Notes under the pieces: model-generated
The model's database searches: none
What the model saw: only the letters and a program-made list of their open reading frames with translations
What the model was told of the DNA's origin: nothing
Translations under genes and position numbers: made by a program
Source: Atopsyche davidsoni
Taxonomy: Eukaryota; Arthropoda; Insecta; Trichoptera; Hydrobiosidae
Length of the DNA stretch: 64,000 nt
Direction of reading: 5' to 3'
Assembly: GCA_022113835.1 (NCBI GenBank)
Contig: JAILWY010000002.1
Span: forward strand, 6,984,501-7,048,500
Shown: positions 12,435 to 24,671 of the stretch, piece after piece
How the letters are laid out: each line of letters starts with the position of its first letter
Numbering within the stretch: the first letter of the stretch is position 1

Positions 12435-12500
12435 AAATCCGAGTCGTGCTCGCGGCACTGCGGCCCGGCGACCCGAGGAGCGGCGTCCGAGCCCAAACTA
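12435..12500. promoter_or_regulatory. Small GC-rich patch
   Basis: A short CpG-rich patch in AT-rich DNA. No motif I can name. Confidence 0.2.
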
Positions 12501-13149
12501 GTTCGCGAATGCTGAGCAGTTGCAAATAACATGATAGTGCTTTAGAAAATCAAATCTAAAATACACGTGTACACGAATATCAAATTATTTCACCTGTTAG
12601 TTTTACGCATTGGAAATATGCAAATTATGGATAACACTTATTCCAATAGAATAAAATAAAAAAATGATAGTGGTATCAATTTTCCTAACGGTTTTGATTT
12701 AGGCACCTATATTTTGTTGATACACGCTTTTAGAGAAACCGATCGCTTCTCAAGATATTAATTATTATTTTATATTTATTCTATGGATTCTACCATCAAC
12801 TATGAATTTTTATCAATATTTTAGTTTTTAAGGTAAAAAATATGACATTTTTAATCGTATATTGAATCAACCCTTCACATGAATGACATTGATATTTTTC
12901 TTGGAGTATGTATTATATAATTGGACTCTTTCCGATAGTAAGCATTTTAAATTCTTTAAAATAAAATATTCAAAGGTCTCTTAGAAAATGGTTCAATTTT
13001 TTGTAGCTGTGGCATTTCACGTCTTGAATATATATTTTTTTCTATTCAGATTATTTTAACTGAATATTGAGAACAATTCAATCTGAAATTATTCACGATA
13101 TATCTTGAGTACAGTTATTTTAGTGTAAAATAAAAAGTCATTCAGATTA

Positions 13150-13390
13150 GTTGTGCGAGGTATTACGGGTGGTGGCTTGACCGTGCCGTGATCGTGCCGT
13201 GAGCGCGCTGGCAGCCGGGCTACACGCTCCATGAATGAATGAATCAATGAACCGGCCCGGGGCGCTCCCCCGCCGCCCCCGCCCCCCCACCCCCGCCCCC
13301 CGCGGACCTTTCTTCCGCTCACTGGAGAAGTCGTGATTCCACTACCGGCCAGGGCTATACTTACGCCGTACTAGCGCGCGTAATCTCAGT
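13150..13390. promoter_or_regulatory. GC-rich island with G-quadruplex-type tract
   Basis: Includes ATGAATGAATGAATC near 13232 and a C-rich tract at 13267-13305 that gives several GGGG runs on the minus strand. The 77-codon minus-strand frame across it is Gly-rich by repeat composition and is not called. Confidence 0.4.
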
Positions 13391-13399
13391 ATAACTCAT

Positions 13400-15020
13400 C
13401 TTCCAAAAGCTAGCCCAAAATAAACTGCGCCCATTAATTATGTGATACTCATTCATTCCTTCCAGGTAAAACGTAGTCTCTTCTGTTATTTGGTTCAAAT
13501 ATTCGCGTTTTTTTTCTACTTATTTTTGATTAGTACTCACATTTGTGAAATGAATAAAAGTATCACAGATTCCTTTGTGTTTAACATTGACACCCTAATT
13601 GTGTTACCGACAGTGTAAGCATAAAATCTCGGGTCGAATATATATTTAACTTTGTGGACATGATACTTTGATAATTATATAATTGAGAAAGCATATGCAT
13701 CCAAGAAGAAGTTAACCACGTACAAACAACAGAGACACGTGGAGAGTAGAAGATGAACCCTGAATTCAGATCATAAGAAATAAAAAGACTAGGTGGTTAA
13801 ACCTTAGTGCAAAAGACGTAATTTGTAAACAAATGAGCTAATAAGCACAACTCATAACCACGATAATGTTTGTAGTATAAAGAGTTAAAATAGTAAAATA
13901 TCTACAACAAATCGAAGCACTATACTGTGATCACGTGCAGCCCTGGCAACAAAGTAGACGCGGTCCAAAGTTGAATCAAACAACTTTCATATTCCACCAC
14001 TACTGAATTCATTCATAATCTCGTGTCTATAAAAAATGCCAATCTCGCCCGGCATCGGATAGAAACTTCGATTGAAAAAAACTGCGTCCAATACGTACAT
14101 GATACTTCGCAATATTCAATATTAAATCTCAGTATAATTATTAAAATAAAAACTATAATCAGAACGGTCATAATACTTGGCGTAATGTTTTAAACAAAAA
14201 ACGTATTAGAACACATATTTAATTTATGTTCACTTGCAACACCGTGTAAAAGCCTAGACATCTTCGGTGTTGCGTAACGAGAATTATATGAATTCACATT
14301 AAAAGTTTATAAAAACAGTAATGAAACAGTAATTAATATTTTATGTTACTTGGCATTCTCACTAAGGCAAATTCAAATAATATCAGAGTCTATTATAATA
14401 TTATAAAGGTACATGCGCTGAGTATAATTCTGAAATAACCGTGTTTGAAATTTAAACTTCACCATAGACTATCGTGCACTCCAATGTGATAAATCACAAA
14501 TCTTTACGTTATTTATTAATAATAAGTTATGCTGGGATCGACTAACACCATTATAATTTGACTAATTATAATTTTGAACACTAGTCAAATAAATCGGTAT
14601 ACGTGTAGAGAAAATAAAAGAAAATCATTCCATAGGATAAAATAAATAAGCTATATTAGCTTTTCTATTTTATACGTAAATTTTAATATTTTATATATAT
14701 TTTGGCTGTCCAATAGACGAGTAATCACAGTGAATCATGAGAAATAAAGATAACATAACTGAATAAATTTTAAACAAGAATCGCATAATTGTAATCACTA
14801 CTAAAGCATATGACGTATTTTTATCGTTGGATATGAAAGAAGAAAGTTAAAGATAATTTGACACATGCTGGATTTAAAATAAATTATCACAAACTAAAAT
14901 ATTAAAAACAAGCCGGTCTATGTTAAAACTTCAATAAACTTACTTTGATATCCAAACACGGAAAAAACAAACGGACTTCAATAGTGATAATTTATTTGAG
15001 GTAACTCCAAAGGTCATTTT
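13400..15020. other. AT-rich spacer
   Basis: AT-rich. A pyrimidine-rich CATTCCTTCCAG|GTAAAA junction on the plus strand at about 13466 is ratchet-like but has a poor donor. No gene seen. Confidence 0.4.
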
Positions 15021-15029
15021 TAATTACAC

Positions 15030-15180
15030 GAAGAGGCTGTACACCGGGCTGGAGCACCGGATGTGGAGTTGTGCGTCCGAGGGCAGGTGCTGGCCGCGTG
15101 GAGGCTGCACTCCTAATTGCATCAGAATAATGCATCCAGTGCTGTAATCACAGTACAGATGCACTCACCCGGTACTAGTA
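15030..15180. promoter_or_regulatory. Small GC-rich island
   Basis: A moderately GC-rich block with no repeat or frame of note. Regulatory role only inferred from composition. Confidence 0.25.
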
Positions 15181-16176
15181 ACGCTATTTATATTATTAAA
15201 TATTTTATTGGATGCGTTTTATACAGGCAATGAGCGCTCGAGAGAGAGTTAAAAAATTGATTTTATGTTCACATTTTTTAAATGCTACCAAATCGAAGGA
15301 CACGCTCGCAATAATGCTACGATTATATCATTTATGAATAGTTTATTGAAAGAACGACGTTTATTTGAAAATAAATTTAAATTGACCAGCACTGTACAAA
15401 AAATAACAATCCACTTTATCGATATTGGCATTCTAAGGAAAAGATTTTAAATAACTAAAAATTAACTAACTTCAAATCTTTTTTTATTATATATCCATTG
15501 GTAAATTAGGAACACAGAGTGAAGGTAAGCGCGTAATACATTTTATTTACATTAAAACTGTATTAAAAATAAAGTTATATTTTCATTAGAGGTACAATTT
15601 TCCTAATATAGTATTTTTATACATTCAACTAATAAATAATAACACGATTTTATTTATATTTCATAAAACGTACGAAAACTTCAGTAGATATAAATAAATC
15701 AAGTAATTTACCGCAAAATTATCCGAGAGATGACGACATTAAGCACCGCTTAATACGTCAAACAAACAATAATGCATAAAGTGAACGATTGCATACACTT
15801 ATTTTTAATTATCAGCTTTAAGATTTATACTCATACTATAAATGTATATGCTAAAAAAAAATTACGGTTCAGCACGTGTACTTTATTTAATATATTAAGA
15901 CTTTATTATCATTTATAAATATAAAATTAATTATATTGACACCCCATCAGATTAACATGCTCATAATGGCATGGCGATGGCACAATGGCGATTTTTCGCT
16001 TTTGTTGCTTGTTTGGGATGAAAACGAATATAAACACAGCAATAATACCAAATTTTCAATATATAAATTTTCAATTTTCACTTTAATTTATTATTTAACT
16101 TTCGTACAATTCAAACAAATTTGTGTACTTCAAATTTCGTGATTTTTTATTTGTTATTAAACAATAAGACATTTTT
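15181..16176. other. AT-rich spacer
   Basis: AT-rich, no supported feature. Confidence 0.5.
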
Positions 16177-16480
16177 AGCGTTGTATAAATATTAACGGAA
16201 CAGACGATGATGACAATCGTCCGGTATTCACAGACGTCACGAAATTTAACATTAAAGAAAACGAAGTAGGTACAGAAGTTTTAGTTTTTTCACAGCAATT
16301 AGCGATGGAAGCAAAAAAGTAAGGAACCAGATTTACTTGAGGCTGCGAGAGAGCAATAAAAAGCCCAAGTGGCAGCGCCAAGCGGCGTGTCTGCTTTAAA
16401 CCGCTCGTTGTTTCAAAGGCGAACAAATGTACGCAAATTAATTGATTCCAACAAACTCCAACACCAAAATAATGGCTGTT
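16177..16480 (+). pseudogene. broken coding-like stretch, cadherin-like segment then a second segment
   Basis: After a 3' splice-like CATTTTTAG the plus strand reads a segment containing DDDDNRPVFTDVTKFNIKEN followed by a GTEVLVFSQQ stretch. D-x-N-x-P followed by ENxxxGT is the pattern at the joint of extracellular cadherin repeats. The frame stops just after an A6 run (GCAAAAAAGTAAGG, also donor-like). One base off, the reading continues as EPDLLEAAREQ, a stop, then a further open stretch (KAQVAAPSGVSALNRSLF). That second part loosely recalls the start of ANKS1-type ankyrin proteins. At least one frameshift and one stop are present. Either this is a decayed gene or retrocopy, or the first part alone is an exon of about 140 nt. 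Both family resemblances are from memory of patterns and weak. Confidence 0.35.
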
Positions 16481-16904
16481 ATGAAAGTGTTAAGTTTGAT
16501 TCAACAAGAATATTGTACGTGTTTGTGCAGATTTTTGGACTTCTTAATGTAAAAGGTGTTATTGTGAATGATTAACACATCTGATGTTAATTTTAGTTTT
16601 TGTTTAGGCAACTAAATGAAAATAATCAAAATAACAATGAACATAAATGTAGTAATTTTAAAAAATAATAATACATAATGTTGAAGTACAAATTTGCCGC
16701 TGAATCAAAAAGCATAACTGAGCTTAATCGAAAAATATGATGATAAAGATATTGAAGAAACGCATCAAATCAAACATAAATTAACTTTCCGTGACTCTAA
16801 AAAAATCACGTTTTATAAAGTTTTTAAACAAGTATCATACTGTTAGGTACATAGAGAAAATACTATCATGCCTCTAACAAACAAAGGACTACATAGTCCG
16901 TATA

Positions 16905-16933
16905 TAATTGTGCTAACCACTAGACCAAGAGAC
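16905..16933 (-). repeat. SINE-like box A fragment
   Basis: The minus strand reads CTTGGTCTAGTGGTTAGCAC, a strong tRNA box-A-like sequence. No box B follows, so only a fragment of a tRNA-derived SINE head remains. Confidence 0.4.
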
Positions 16934-17234
16934 GATTCTGAATACACAATCTAACAATTCCTTTCAACTGTCAACAATTAATCAATCAAATTAATTGATA
17001 ACAAATCTTTAAAATATTTGTTAAATTTGCTTGCCAAGCTTTCAGAAAGTCTGTTGATTGGGAGAGTGCAGAGAGCTCGGCGGTTCTTAGCACCAGTTCA
17101 GAGATTAATGGCTCCACGTACTGCATATTAATACTATGGAATTAAGCTACCTGTATTGCCTGAGATAAAAATATCATAACAATTTATTAAAAGCCCGCAC
17201 GTACTATTTGTTACGTGGTCAAAATTAAAACACC

Positions 17235-17430
17235 GATTAATTGTTTCGACATCCGGCCCGGGAGAGCTGCGGTGAATCGACCGCGGATTCTGTTAATGGA
17301 GATGATTTTTAAAATTCACAAGTACCAACTTGGCTTTTACTAATTTGTATTACACGTGTACTAACTAAGCGACTTCACAGGTAACCGAAGGTAAGCAGGT
17401 GCCGACGTGGCCAGAGCGCGTCCCTTGATC
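17235..17430. promoter_or_regulatory. Two small GC patches
   Basis: GC-rich patches at 17240-17290 and 17380-17430. The second carries two adjacent plus-strand donor-like sequences, CACAG|GTAACC and CGAAG|GTAAGC, 10 bases apart. No coding frame links to them. Confidence 0.25.
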
Positions 17431-18077
17431 TATTGAATTTTACAATTTGCTAGATGTTTAATTGCAATTAATGAGGTTCAAATCAGTGGCGGTACTGCTA
17501 CAGCTGGTGTTGACTTAACAATTTATTACGAAATACTTTCACTTGCTTTAAGCTATTTTTACAGTCGCCACTTTGATTATGAAATAGTTTTTTTGAATTC
17601 ACAAGCACCCATGAAACAAAATTATGTTTTATTTAACTAGCAAATCTCGATCCTAAGTCTTCAAAAAGACCCAATGAGGACACGATAAAACCGTGGAGGG
17701 TCTAAATGGGGTTTTCGCAATGGTGTGGGCGGATAAGAATCTAGGTAGTCCTAGATTTTACAGACGATTGTTTTATTTGCTTATTTGGGAAAATATTTTT
17801 TTGATTCAATAAGCAATACAAGAACATTCTGGTATTTATTATAAAAATATAAATCTTTTTTTGTTTAAGAGTTAGATTTGCATACTGTAAAACTTGCAAC
17901 TTTTCTACGTAAATGAAACCCGAGAATGAATATATGTGTTCAAATCCATGCGTGGTTAACCTTTGATAGAAATTATTTCCACTCACGTATTTAAAAAAAA
18001 AGTTAGGGTCAATTTAAAAACCTCTGTTCATCGTTTAATTAAAACACCATGATTATGAACAATCCTAATGGATCAAG

Positions 18078-18260
18078 ATGTCGACGGTGAGATCGACAGC
18101 GAATAAGAAAAAATCAACACGAGCACTGACGAGTTTCTTCACCAAACTTGCCCACAAAAAACCACGTCATCCACCCTTCCAGACATTGATGACGGTTGAA
18201 GGAATCAGAACCGGGAGGCAGGATCTCGCTCGTTACATGGCCAGGTTTAACAATGATTAA
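18078..18260 (+). CDS. small basic ORF, 60 codons, unrecognised
   Basis: ATG at 18078 in the context CAAGATGTC begins a 60-residue frame. The product would be Lys/Arg-rich at its N-terminal half (a KKK then KKPRHPP segment) and end in an acidic-polar tail. GC content is higher than the surroundings and no hydrophobic segment is present. An overlapping frame from an ATG 8 bases upstream is stopped after 12 codons. I recognise no family. It may be a chance frame or a degenerate element; a short hairpin follows about 20 bases after the stop. Confidence 0.2.
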   Translation: MSTVRSTANKKKSTRALTSFFTKLAHKKPRHPPFQTLMTVEGIRTGRQDLARYMARFNND

Positions 18261-18282
18261 TTTATAAATACGGCCGATAACA

Positions 18283-18307
18283 CTACCCTTACAAAAACTA
18301 AGGGTAG
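18283..18307. repeat. 9-bp perfect inverted repeat
   Basis: CTACCCTTA at 18283-18291 pairs perfectly with TAAGGGTAG at 18299-18307 across a 7-base A-rich loop. It sits just downstream of the small ORF's stop codon. Confidence 0.8.
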
Positions 18308-18539
18308 AACAAGTATTTAGTCCTGTTATTGCTGTAGCACGTGTTCTCAAAGGGGTGGTGATTTAAAAAAGGGTACGCTCATCCGGTTTCTTTATTGGAG
18401 CATCTCACCCTAGATTTTCGGGTAAGTATATAATGTTTTATTGTGTTATTTTTAATATGCGTATGGCAGTAGTCATTTTGATCATCTATCTACAGCATTT
18501 ACATACTGGAATCAAATAAAAAAGCGGTAAAAATCGAGC

Positions 18540-18680
18540 ATAAGACATATACAAAATACGCTGAACGAAGAGCGAGAGAGAAATATCCCGCCTCTCGGGT
18601 CACAGGAAATGTTCGAAGTAAATATTCATGCATGCAGCGCACCGACGAAATCAAGAATGAGTGCCTTCAAATATTAAAGT
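18540..18680. promoter_or_regulatory. Small GC-rich patch
   Basis: Contains CCCGCCTCTCGGG and a double GCATGC (CATGCATGCAG). Regulatory role only inferred. Confidence 0.2.
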
Positions 18681-18689
18681 AGCTGCTAT

Positions 18690-19485
18690 TAGGTAAAGAC
18701 GGCACTTTGGTGTGCCGAGATTTAAATTAGCTTTAGTCTAATAAGGCCAATCTCTCGATAAAATCATTAAAAAGATACTAAGTGATACGAAATTCCACTA
18801 CATCTAATTTATAGTCAAAAAAATGTTCTAAAACTTTGAACGCCAAAACTATTTTTTGCTTTCTTGCGTTTGCCGATTATTATAATATTTTAGCTTTCAG
18901 GGATGTACAGTTGTACAGTAATGATATAAATAGGCATGCAGTTTCATTTATTATATGAAAAATAAAAAAAAAACGATAAATCCAAATAATAGTGTATCTC
19001 AAATAAATATACATTAAAAACAACCGAAAATAACATGAAATTTGATATTTCAAAATAATTTGAAGTAATTATCGATGTATAACTCTGCTGTAGATTGAAA
19101 TAAATAGTTTATGCATAATTTATTTATAATTTAATTATATTGAGATACAACATAATTTACTGGATACGTTGACATTATATATTTTACACATAATTTCGAA
19201 TTTTTTAAACTCACATATTAGAATATTACGTATGACTTTACCTGGCATAATATAATGAAAGATAAATTAAATTTTAATGATATGATATAACCGTAATATC
19301 AAGCCAATAAAAAACTAATGAAAATAAACAATTATTATTATCCTCGTGATCATACATCCATTTGTATCCAGTTTTTTTTTCTATATCTACAGGACTCTTA
19401 AGATACCTTGTTATACCTATAAATTTATAAACTACATATATCAATATACACCTCATCATTTACAGCTGAATGTGGTGTGCATTGC
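18690..19485. other. AT-rich spacer
   Basis: Strongly AT-rich. No supported feature. Confidence 0.5.
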
Positions 19486-19489
19486 AATT

Positions 19490-19810
19490 GTCATGAACTG
19501 ACAGCACGCCCCTGAGTGCGTCTTTGCTAAACAAAATGGCGAGTGCCGCCATTACGTACCCGCAACCGGAATCATCAGATAATCATTATTAGCAGAATGA
19601 ACAATTGGGGCGGAAAGCGCAAAGTCATCGTATGAAATGCCCAAAGATCTACGCACAGTAGCTATCTCGCTGTGACGTCACAGGCAGACTCACGGCCGCT
19701 CAATCACGACTTCATGGCCCGAATGTGTCAGAGGAATTGTGCCGTTTATACAGCATGCTTCAAATGCACCGAAGAGGAGTGACCGAGTTCGAAAGGATCC
19801 ATGTCATAGA
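19490..19810. promoter_or_regulatory. Island with a CRE palindrome and a paired YY1/Pho-like site
   Basis: Contains the perfect cAMP-response-element palindrome TGACGTCA at 19673-19680. The inverted pair AATGGCG ... CGCCATT at 19535-19553 (5-base spacer) presents two GCCAT cores of the YY1/Pleiohomeotic kind in opposite orientation. This is one of the better-supported regulatory candidates. Binding is not shown by the sequence. Confidence 0.45.
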
Positions 19811-19819
19811 GGTCAGCGC

Positions 19820-20735
19820 ATGGATGTAAATATCGTATCAAAAAGATGTGAAAGTTGATGCCGAGATCTTTCCGGTTAAAATTCACAATTTTTTTTAGTG
19901 GATGTATTTATATTTAAGGGATGGAAAGTAAATGCGCTATTTTAAACAAATTAAAATTTTGCGTTAAATATTTAGTATATTTTGAAGCCAATTCTTGAAC
20001 ACGTCTAAATATGTATTGTGCTTATACTCGTACAAGTGTACACACAAACTACTTCTGCGACTTCAATACAGAATAGAATATCCATATTTATTAGTGATTG
20101 GTCGGTAGTTGATTTTTGGATAATCCATAATTGTCGATAATTTTGTATCATAAATAGATAGCAATTTAATCATTCCTTTTTATCGAATACGAGGTCAAAA
20201 ATAAAAAATATTTAAAACAAATCGTGAGCCCAAAAATGTTTAAAAAAAACATTGTTTTTATATAATTTAAAAGAATACATTTAATTTAATCAAGTATTAT
20301 TTGTGTTGGTTAGTGTTACAATGTTTTAGTATTTTTCATATTTAAATAATGTAGTGATTATCATAATTCTGACTAGCAATATAAATAAACATTTGTGTAA
20401 AAGGAATAAATATTACGTGCATAGTGAGTATTTCAATAAGTCGTCACATTACAATAAAATAAAGGTTAGAATATAATTTAGTCGTCACTAAGTTAAAAAT
20501 ACTTTGAGAGGAATCCATTTACCAGTTCGATTGCGTGACGTATTTATAGCAGGCACGGGAAGCGCATAGAAAATGTTATTGCGTAAAATAAATTATTATA
20601 TTTAAAAGGTTAAAATTCAATCAATATTGTATTCCTAAATTGTATGAATTTTAATTAATTATTTTAATTTATTTAAATTTAGTAGATTATTATTGGCTTA
20701 ATTTTTTTTACTGAAAATATACAATTTATCATAGC
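19820..20735. other. AT-rich spacer
   Basis: AT-rich. No supported feature. Confidence 0.5.
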
Positions 20736-20739
20736 CAAG

Positions 20740-21000
20740 ATAAGAAGAGTTCGATTTGTCGTGCATCGTGTGTTTATGGAGAGTCGCTCTGGTGCGATGT
20801 AGGGTCGCACCGCGTGCAGACGGCTGCAGTAATCACACCTGTTTGACCGCAGATTAACCTGCGCGAGGAGCGGACCCGCGCCCCTCCCCGCCCACGCCCC
20901 TGAAGCGCAGAAGCTTTTTAGATCCTGCGATGGATATGTCGAATAAGATGTGACTTTCGCTCGTCGTGTATGCACAAATGCAATAAGTAACTCTGGAATG
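20740..21000. promoter_or_regulatory. Island with GC boxes
   Basis: Carries CCCCTCCCCGCCCACGCCCC near 20880-20900, a cluster of Sp/KLF-type GC/CACC boxes. The overlapping minus-strand frames are not called. Confidence 0.35.
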
Positions 21001-21539
21001 AACGAGACGATTCATAGCTGCGGGTGTAATGGAAAATATAATGTTGTTTGCTGCGTTTAGTCTCTGATATCTACATATATATTTTTTTAACAATTAACTG
21101 AATATTAAATGGATTAGTAATATCGTTGTAATTTACTTAATACTCTACAAATATAACATAATATATAAAAAGTATACATTAATTATTAAATAATCATATT
21201 TTATTACTCCATACCCTGTGAAGCTGGTATAAAGTTATTAGCTTGTATTTTCTTTTAATTTATAAGATGTCTAATTTAAATATTAAATGACATTCATTGA
21301 GTTGGTGTTTTCGAAAGAAATTTCTTCGTTTTATTATATTATTATTTAGAATAATTTAAATACGATCCAGATGAAAACAGTACGAATTGATTAAATAATT
21401 TATTCAATTCCGGAACACGTTCCCAGAGTTAAAAATACACAAGAAAGAAACTACCTGAGCACAAACAACGTCGTAATGTTTATTTTACTATCTCCAGATA
21501 TTTTTATAGGGCTCCATATTGTCTCTATCAAATGGATTT

Positions 21540-21780
21540 CTTCATAATCGCTATCGGAACATCCCCGGCTTCCGCAATTACGGTCGCATCTCGGGTCCGT
21601 GTAGTGTAGTCCGTCGGGGGCTCGGGGGCTCGGGGCTCGGGGACTCGGGCACTGGAATCCGGCCGCGGCGCATCAAACGGCCCCGGCTGACTCGGTAATC
21701 GCCCGAGATAACCTAATCTCGGAGCATCGCGTAGGTACAGCACTGGGAAATCACACGAGTCTCCCGCGGGTTATAACTCA
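21540..21780. promoter_or_regulatory. Island with G-rich tandem tract
   Basis: At 21615-21650 the plus strand repeats GGGGGCTC / GGGGCTC / GGGGACTC units, giving four or more G runs and a G-quadruplex candidate. The surrounding block is CpG-rich. Confidence 0.4.
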
Positions 21781-21885
21781 ATATGCCAGGAACTCCGCAA
21801 GCAACTTTATAGATTCTCGAATGATACACGAGATTGGTCGATTTTTTTGTATTTTTAAAACAGACACACTTGAGGATCACATTGC

Positions 21886-21912
21886 GGCCTTTTAAAGGCG
21901 AGGCCTTTTAAA
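21886..21912. repeat. 11-bp direct repeat
   Basis: GGCCTTTTAAA occurs at 21886-21896 and again at 21902-21912, with GGCGA between. It lies just left of the foldback at 21963-22059. Confidence 0.7.
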
Positions 21913-21962
21913 TTGAGAACGTGCGCATTATAGGCCTCTACATCCGTAGCAACAGATCGTGC

Positions 21963-22059
21963 CACCAACCTACAGCTAGCCAATAGTGTCCTACATTTTA
22001 GAGAAAACAGAAAAAATACCCAGAATAAAGGGACGCTATTGGCTAGCTGCAGGTTGGTG
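21963..22059. repeat. Foldback (inverted repeat), 29-bp arms
   Basis: The left arm 21963-21991 and right arm 22031-22059 are reverse complements at 27 of 29 positions (core CAGCTAGCCAATAG), with a 39-base loop. One of the two mismatches would be a G-U pair in RNA. The total of 97 nt fits either a small MITE/foldback remnant or an insect pre-miRNA-sized hairpin. No target-site duplication or known miRNA seed is evident, so I favour a mobile-element foldback. Confidence 0.75.
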
Positions 22060-22139
22060 ACGCGGTTTTTTACTACGTGTGTATATAATACAATAAGCTG
22101 AAATGTGATTAAATACCAGATTTTTTTGGCAATTTCCAT

Positions 22140-23700
22140 TCAATAAAGAAAAACTGTACTAAGTTAAACTGTACTACGTACTAAAATAGTATTTATTGAT
22201 CATTTTTACAGTATTTTTAAACTTCAACACATGAAGCATAGTTTGTAAGCCTTTTTAATTACATATTTTCAAAATTTAAGGTAATAACAGAAATAGTTCC
22301 ATAACATACAAGCAAGTATTTCTTTCTAGAATTTAAACATAATATTTTAAATGATAATCTTATTTGTAAGTAAAATATAAACTTAATACAAATATAAAAT
22401 GTCAAACATCTTACGTAGCATATTCTAAATGTGTTTACATGTTTCCAGGTTGGATCGCTTCTATATCATCCGAGTCTGGAGAGTAATGTGCATCTAGGAA
22501 ATTAAGGTCAACTCACACGGCTTCCCGAATGTAACGACGTAGATGTTTTCTCAGACAATTACACTATAACACCTGGGGCCATCACAATCTGTCAACCACA
22601 CCTCACCTTTTTCTCGGATTAAAACAATGCTAATTTACGTTTTCATCCCCCTAAATATAATAAAAAGACATTTAAATGTACGTGAAATCATGCAAAAAAA
22701 TATGAATAACAGGCAATAGAGTAATAATTAAAAATTTACATACCGAAGAAAAAAAAAGAATCGCTTTAATCATATACCTACACATTTTACAGTAAGTGTT
22801 AAGAATCAGTTTGACGGTGTCGTTATACGGAGAAAGAGCTTTTACTCTCTTGTTTAAAAGAAATGTACAGTCTCGGGTATTTGTTATATTCAACATTTAC
22901 ATATTAAATATAAGTCAGTGATGATAGATAATGCAGTATCGATATTAGCTAAAAATATTATAATTGTATATTCCAAAAAGATTCACTTACATACTAATCA
23001 AGATTTTGATCTTTAAAATGTGCTTAATGTATTCATAAATAAATTATCTATAATATAGTTACATTTTTAACCACGCCCAAATGTCAAAAAATACTTGTAC
23101 AGCAGACGCAGCTCCTTGTAAGACAAGCCACAAGACAACTTATTTTTTATGCGTTGAAAAATCACATTGTAACGGCTCATAATAAATATAGGGTTCAAAT
23201 AATTTCTAATAATAAAAGAATTCAAAAGATAATCCGTTATACATATGACAAATAAAAAGACACCAAACAGCCGCCATTTTATACTTTGTATATACCCATA
23301 ACGGGTTATAGGTCCCTCCCCTTATTCTGTGCTTGAAGGGTTGAAGTCTTTATAATATAACATTGCGCTGGAGCTCTATTATATACTCATGCTCATTTTT
23401 GTAACGGTACATTAAAATGCTAAAAAGGCTTCTTTAACAATCATCTATCAATCTGTGAATACATAATATTCTATTTCAAGTGTGCATTCACCGATCGAAA
23501 GCTTTTTGAAGGTGTCGATTTTTGCATGTCCATATAGCACGGTAGTCTGTCGTAGATTTCGAATTCAAGCAAGTACTAATATGACGTAATCAATGACGTA
23601 TGGCGTAAATACATGAAAAAAACAATGAAGGAATCATGAGAAAAAATAAAAAATGATAAAATATACTATAAACAAGTGTCATCACGAATCAATACAAGTT
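22140..23700. other. AT-rich spacer
   Basis: AT-rich. A plus-strand TTTCCAG near 22448 opens an 18-codon frame ending in TAA, too little to call an exon. No other supported feature. Confidence 0.4.
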
Positions 23701-24160
23701 CCTGACAGCATCCGACGCACGTACGAGTTTGTTCCTCTGGCCGCGCGGTGTCGCGTCGCGCATCCGGCGTACGTCGCGTGACGTCACATCCGGCCCGCGT
23801 GGCGCCTGCTCATGCGCACGACACGCGCCGCCGCTCCGCAGACTCCTCGCTGGGCACCCGGTACCGGGCCCAGAGTCGTTGGAATGGCAGTAATAACAAA
23901 TAAACGTTATTGCGTAACCGTGAACTAATGAAAAGTATATGAAACCACAAAAATAGCACGGAGCGTCGATAAGAAGAAACGTTTTAATATTTGGTATATT
24001 TAAAAAAAAAACTAAGAAAAAAGTTCTGGACTATTTGAGCAGTCTACCTGACCGATAATTTTGTATCGTGTGAAGCGATGTCGAATGATTTGACACGTTG
24101 GACGACGGTGCCATAAACGTTATAAATAACCGACCATGTGTACACCGCAATTAGCAATTC
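23700..24160 (+). promoter_or_regulatory. Promoter-like CpG island followed by TATA motif
   Basis: The island at 23710-23890 contains TGACGTCA at 23779-23786 immediately followed by CATCCGG (ETS-like), and an NRF1-like CATGCGCAC. About 230 bases downstream is TATAAATA at 24121-24128, with a plausible start region near 24155-24160. A small open frame with a good ATG context begins at 24498. The arrangement looks like a CpG promoter on the plus strand. No transcript evidence exists here, and the AT-rich background yields many chance TATA matches. Confidence 0.3.
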
Positions 24161-24497
24161 ATCGGTAGTTGGTGAGTTGAAGCCACACCACGAACGGGTT
24201 AAATAGAAACACAGATGATCAAAGGAAACTGGGAAGAAAAACTGTTAGATATTAGCTAATTGTGATGTTTATTTGTTTAGGGCATATTTTAAAAGATAGA
24301 ACGAGTCTATTTTGTTGAGATGTTGCAACCTCCGGATGTGTCAAATATAATTCATGGATTATTTTATACGAGTCCCAAGGTCTCAAATCACTCATTCTAG
24401 TCGTCGCCGTGTAGCCGGCGAATAAAACACGTTTGAATATTAATAGCGCGCCCTGTTAACAACGTCCACTCGAACGGTGTGTCTATGCTGCATAAAA

Positions 24498-24671
24498 ATG
24501 GCCAATGCCTGCGTTACGAAAGATCAAAATAACGCAATATTCAATTCTTTCAAAATGAATGAAGTCGTTCAGAATGAATATTCTGATTACCTTTCCAAAA
24601 CAAAACTTAGAAACGCAGAAAAGACATCAATCATTGTTCGTTCAGCAGATCAGGCCGGGGAAGAAACCTAA
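24498..24671 (+). CDS. small ORF, 57 codons, unrecognised
   Basis: The ATG at 24498 has a good insect context (AAAAATGG). The same frame can also start at 24477. The product is hydrophilic, rich in Asn, Lys, Ser and Glu, with no signal peptide or membrane segment. Codon third positions are mixed rather than all A/T, unlike most chance frames in the AT-rich background. It lies about 340 bases downstream of the promoter-like TATA motif at 24121. I know of no homologue, and a chance frame of this length is not improbable. Confidence 0.25.
   Translation: MANACVTKDQNNAIFNSFKMNEVVQNEYSDYLSKTKLRNAEKTSIIVRSADQAGEET

Noticed and set aside
13450..13475. Plus-strand ratchet-like CCTTCCAG|GTAAAA
   Set aside because: Donor deviates from consensus and there is no downstream second donor.
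22449..22505. Possible terminal exon after TTTCCAG
   Set aside because: Only 18 codons, no recognisable peptide, weak pyrimidine tract.
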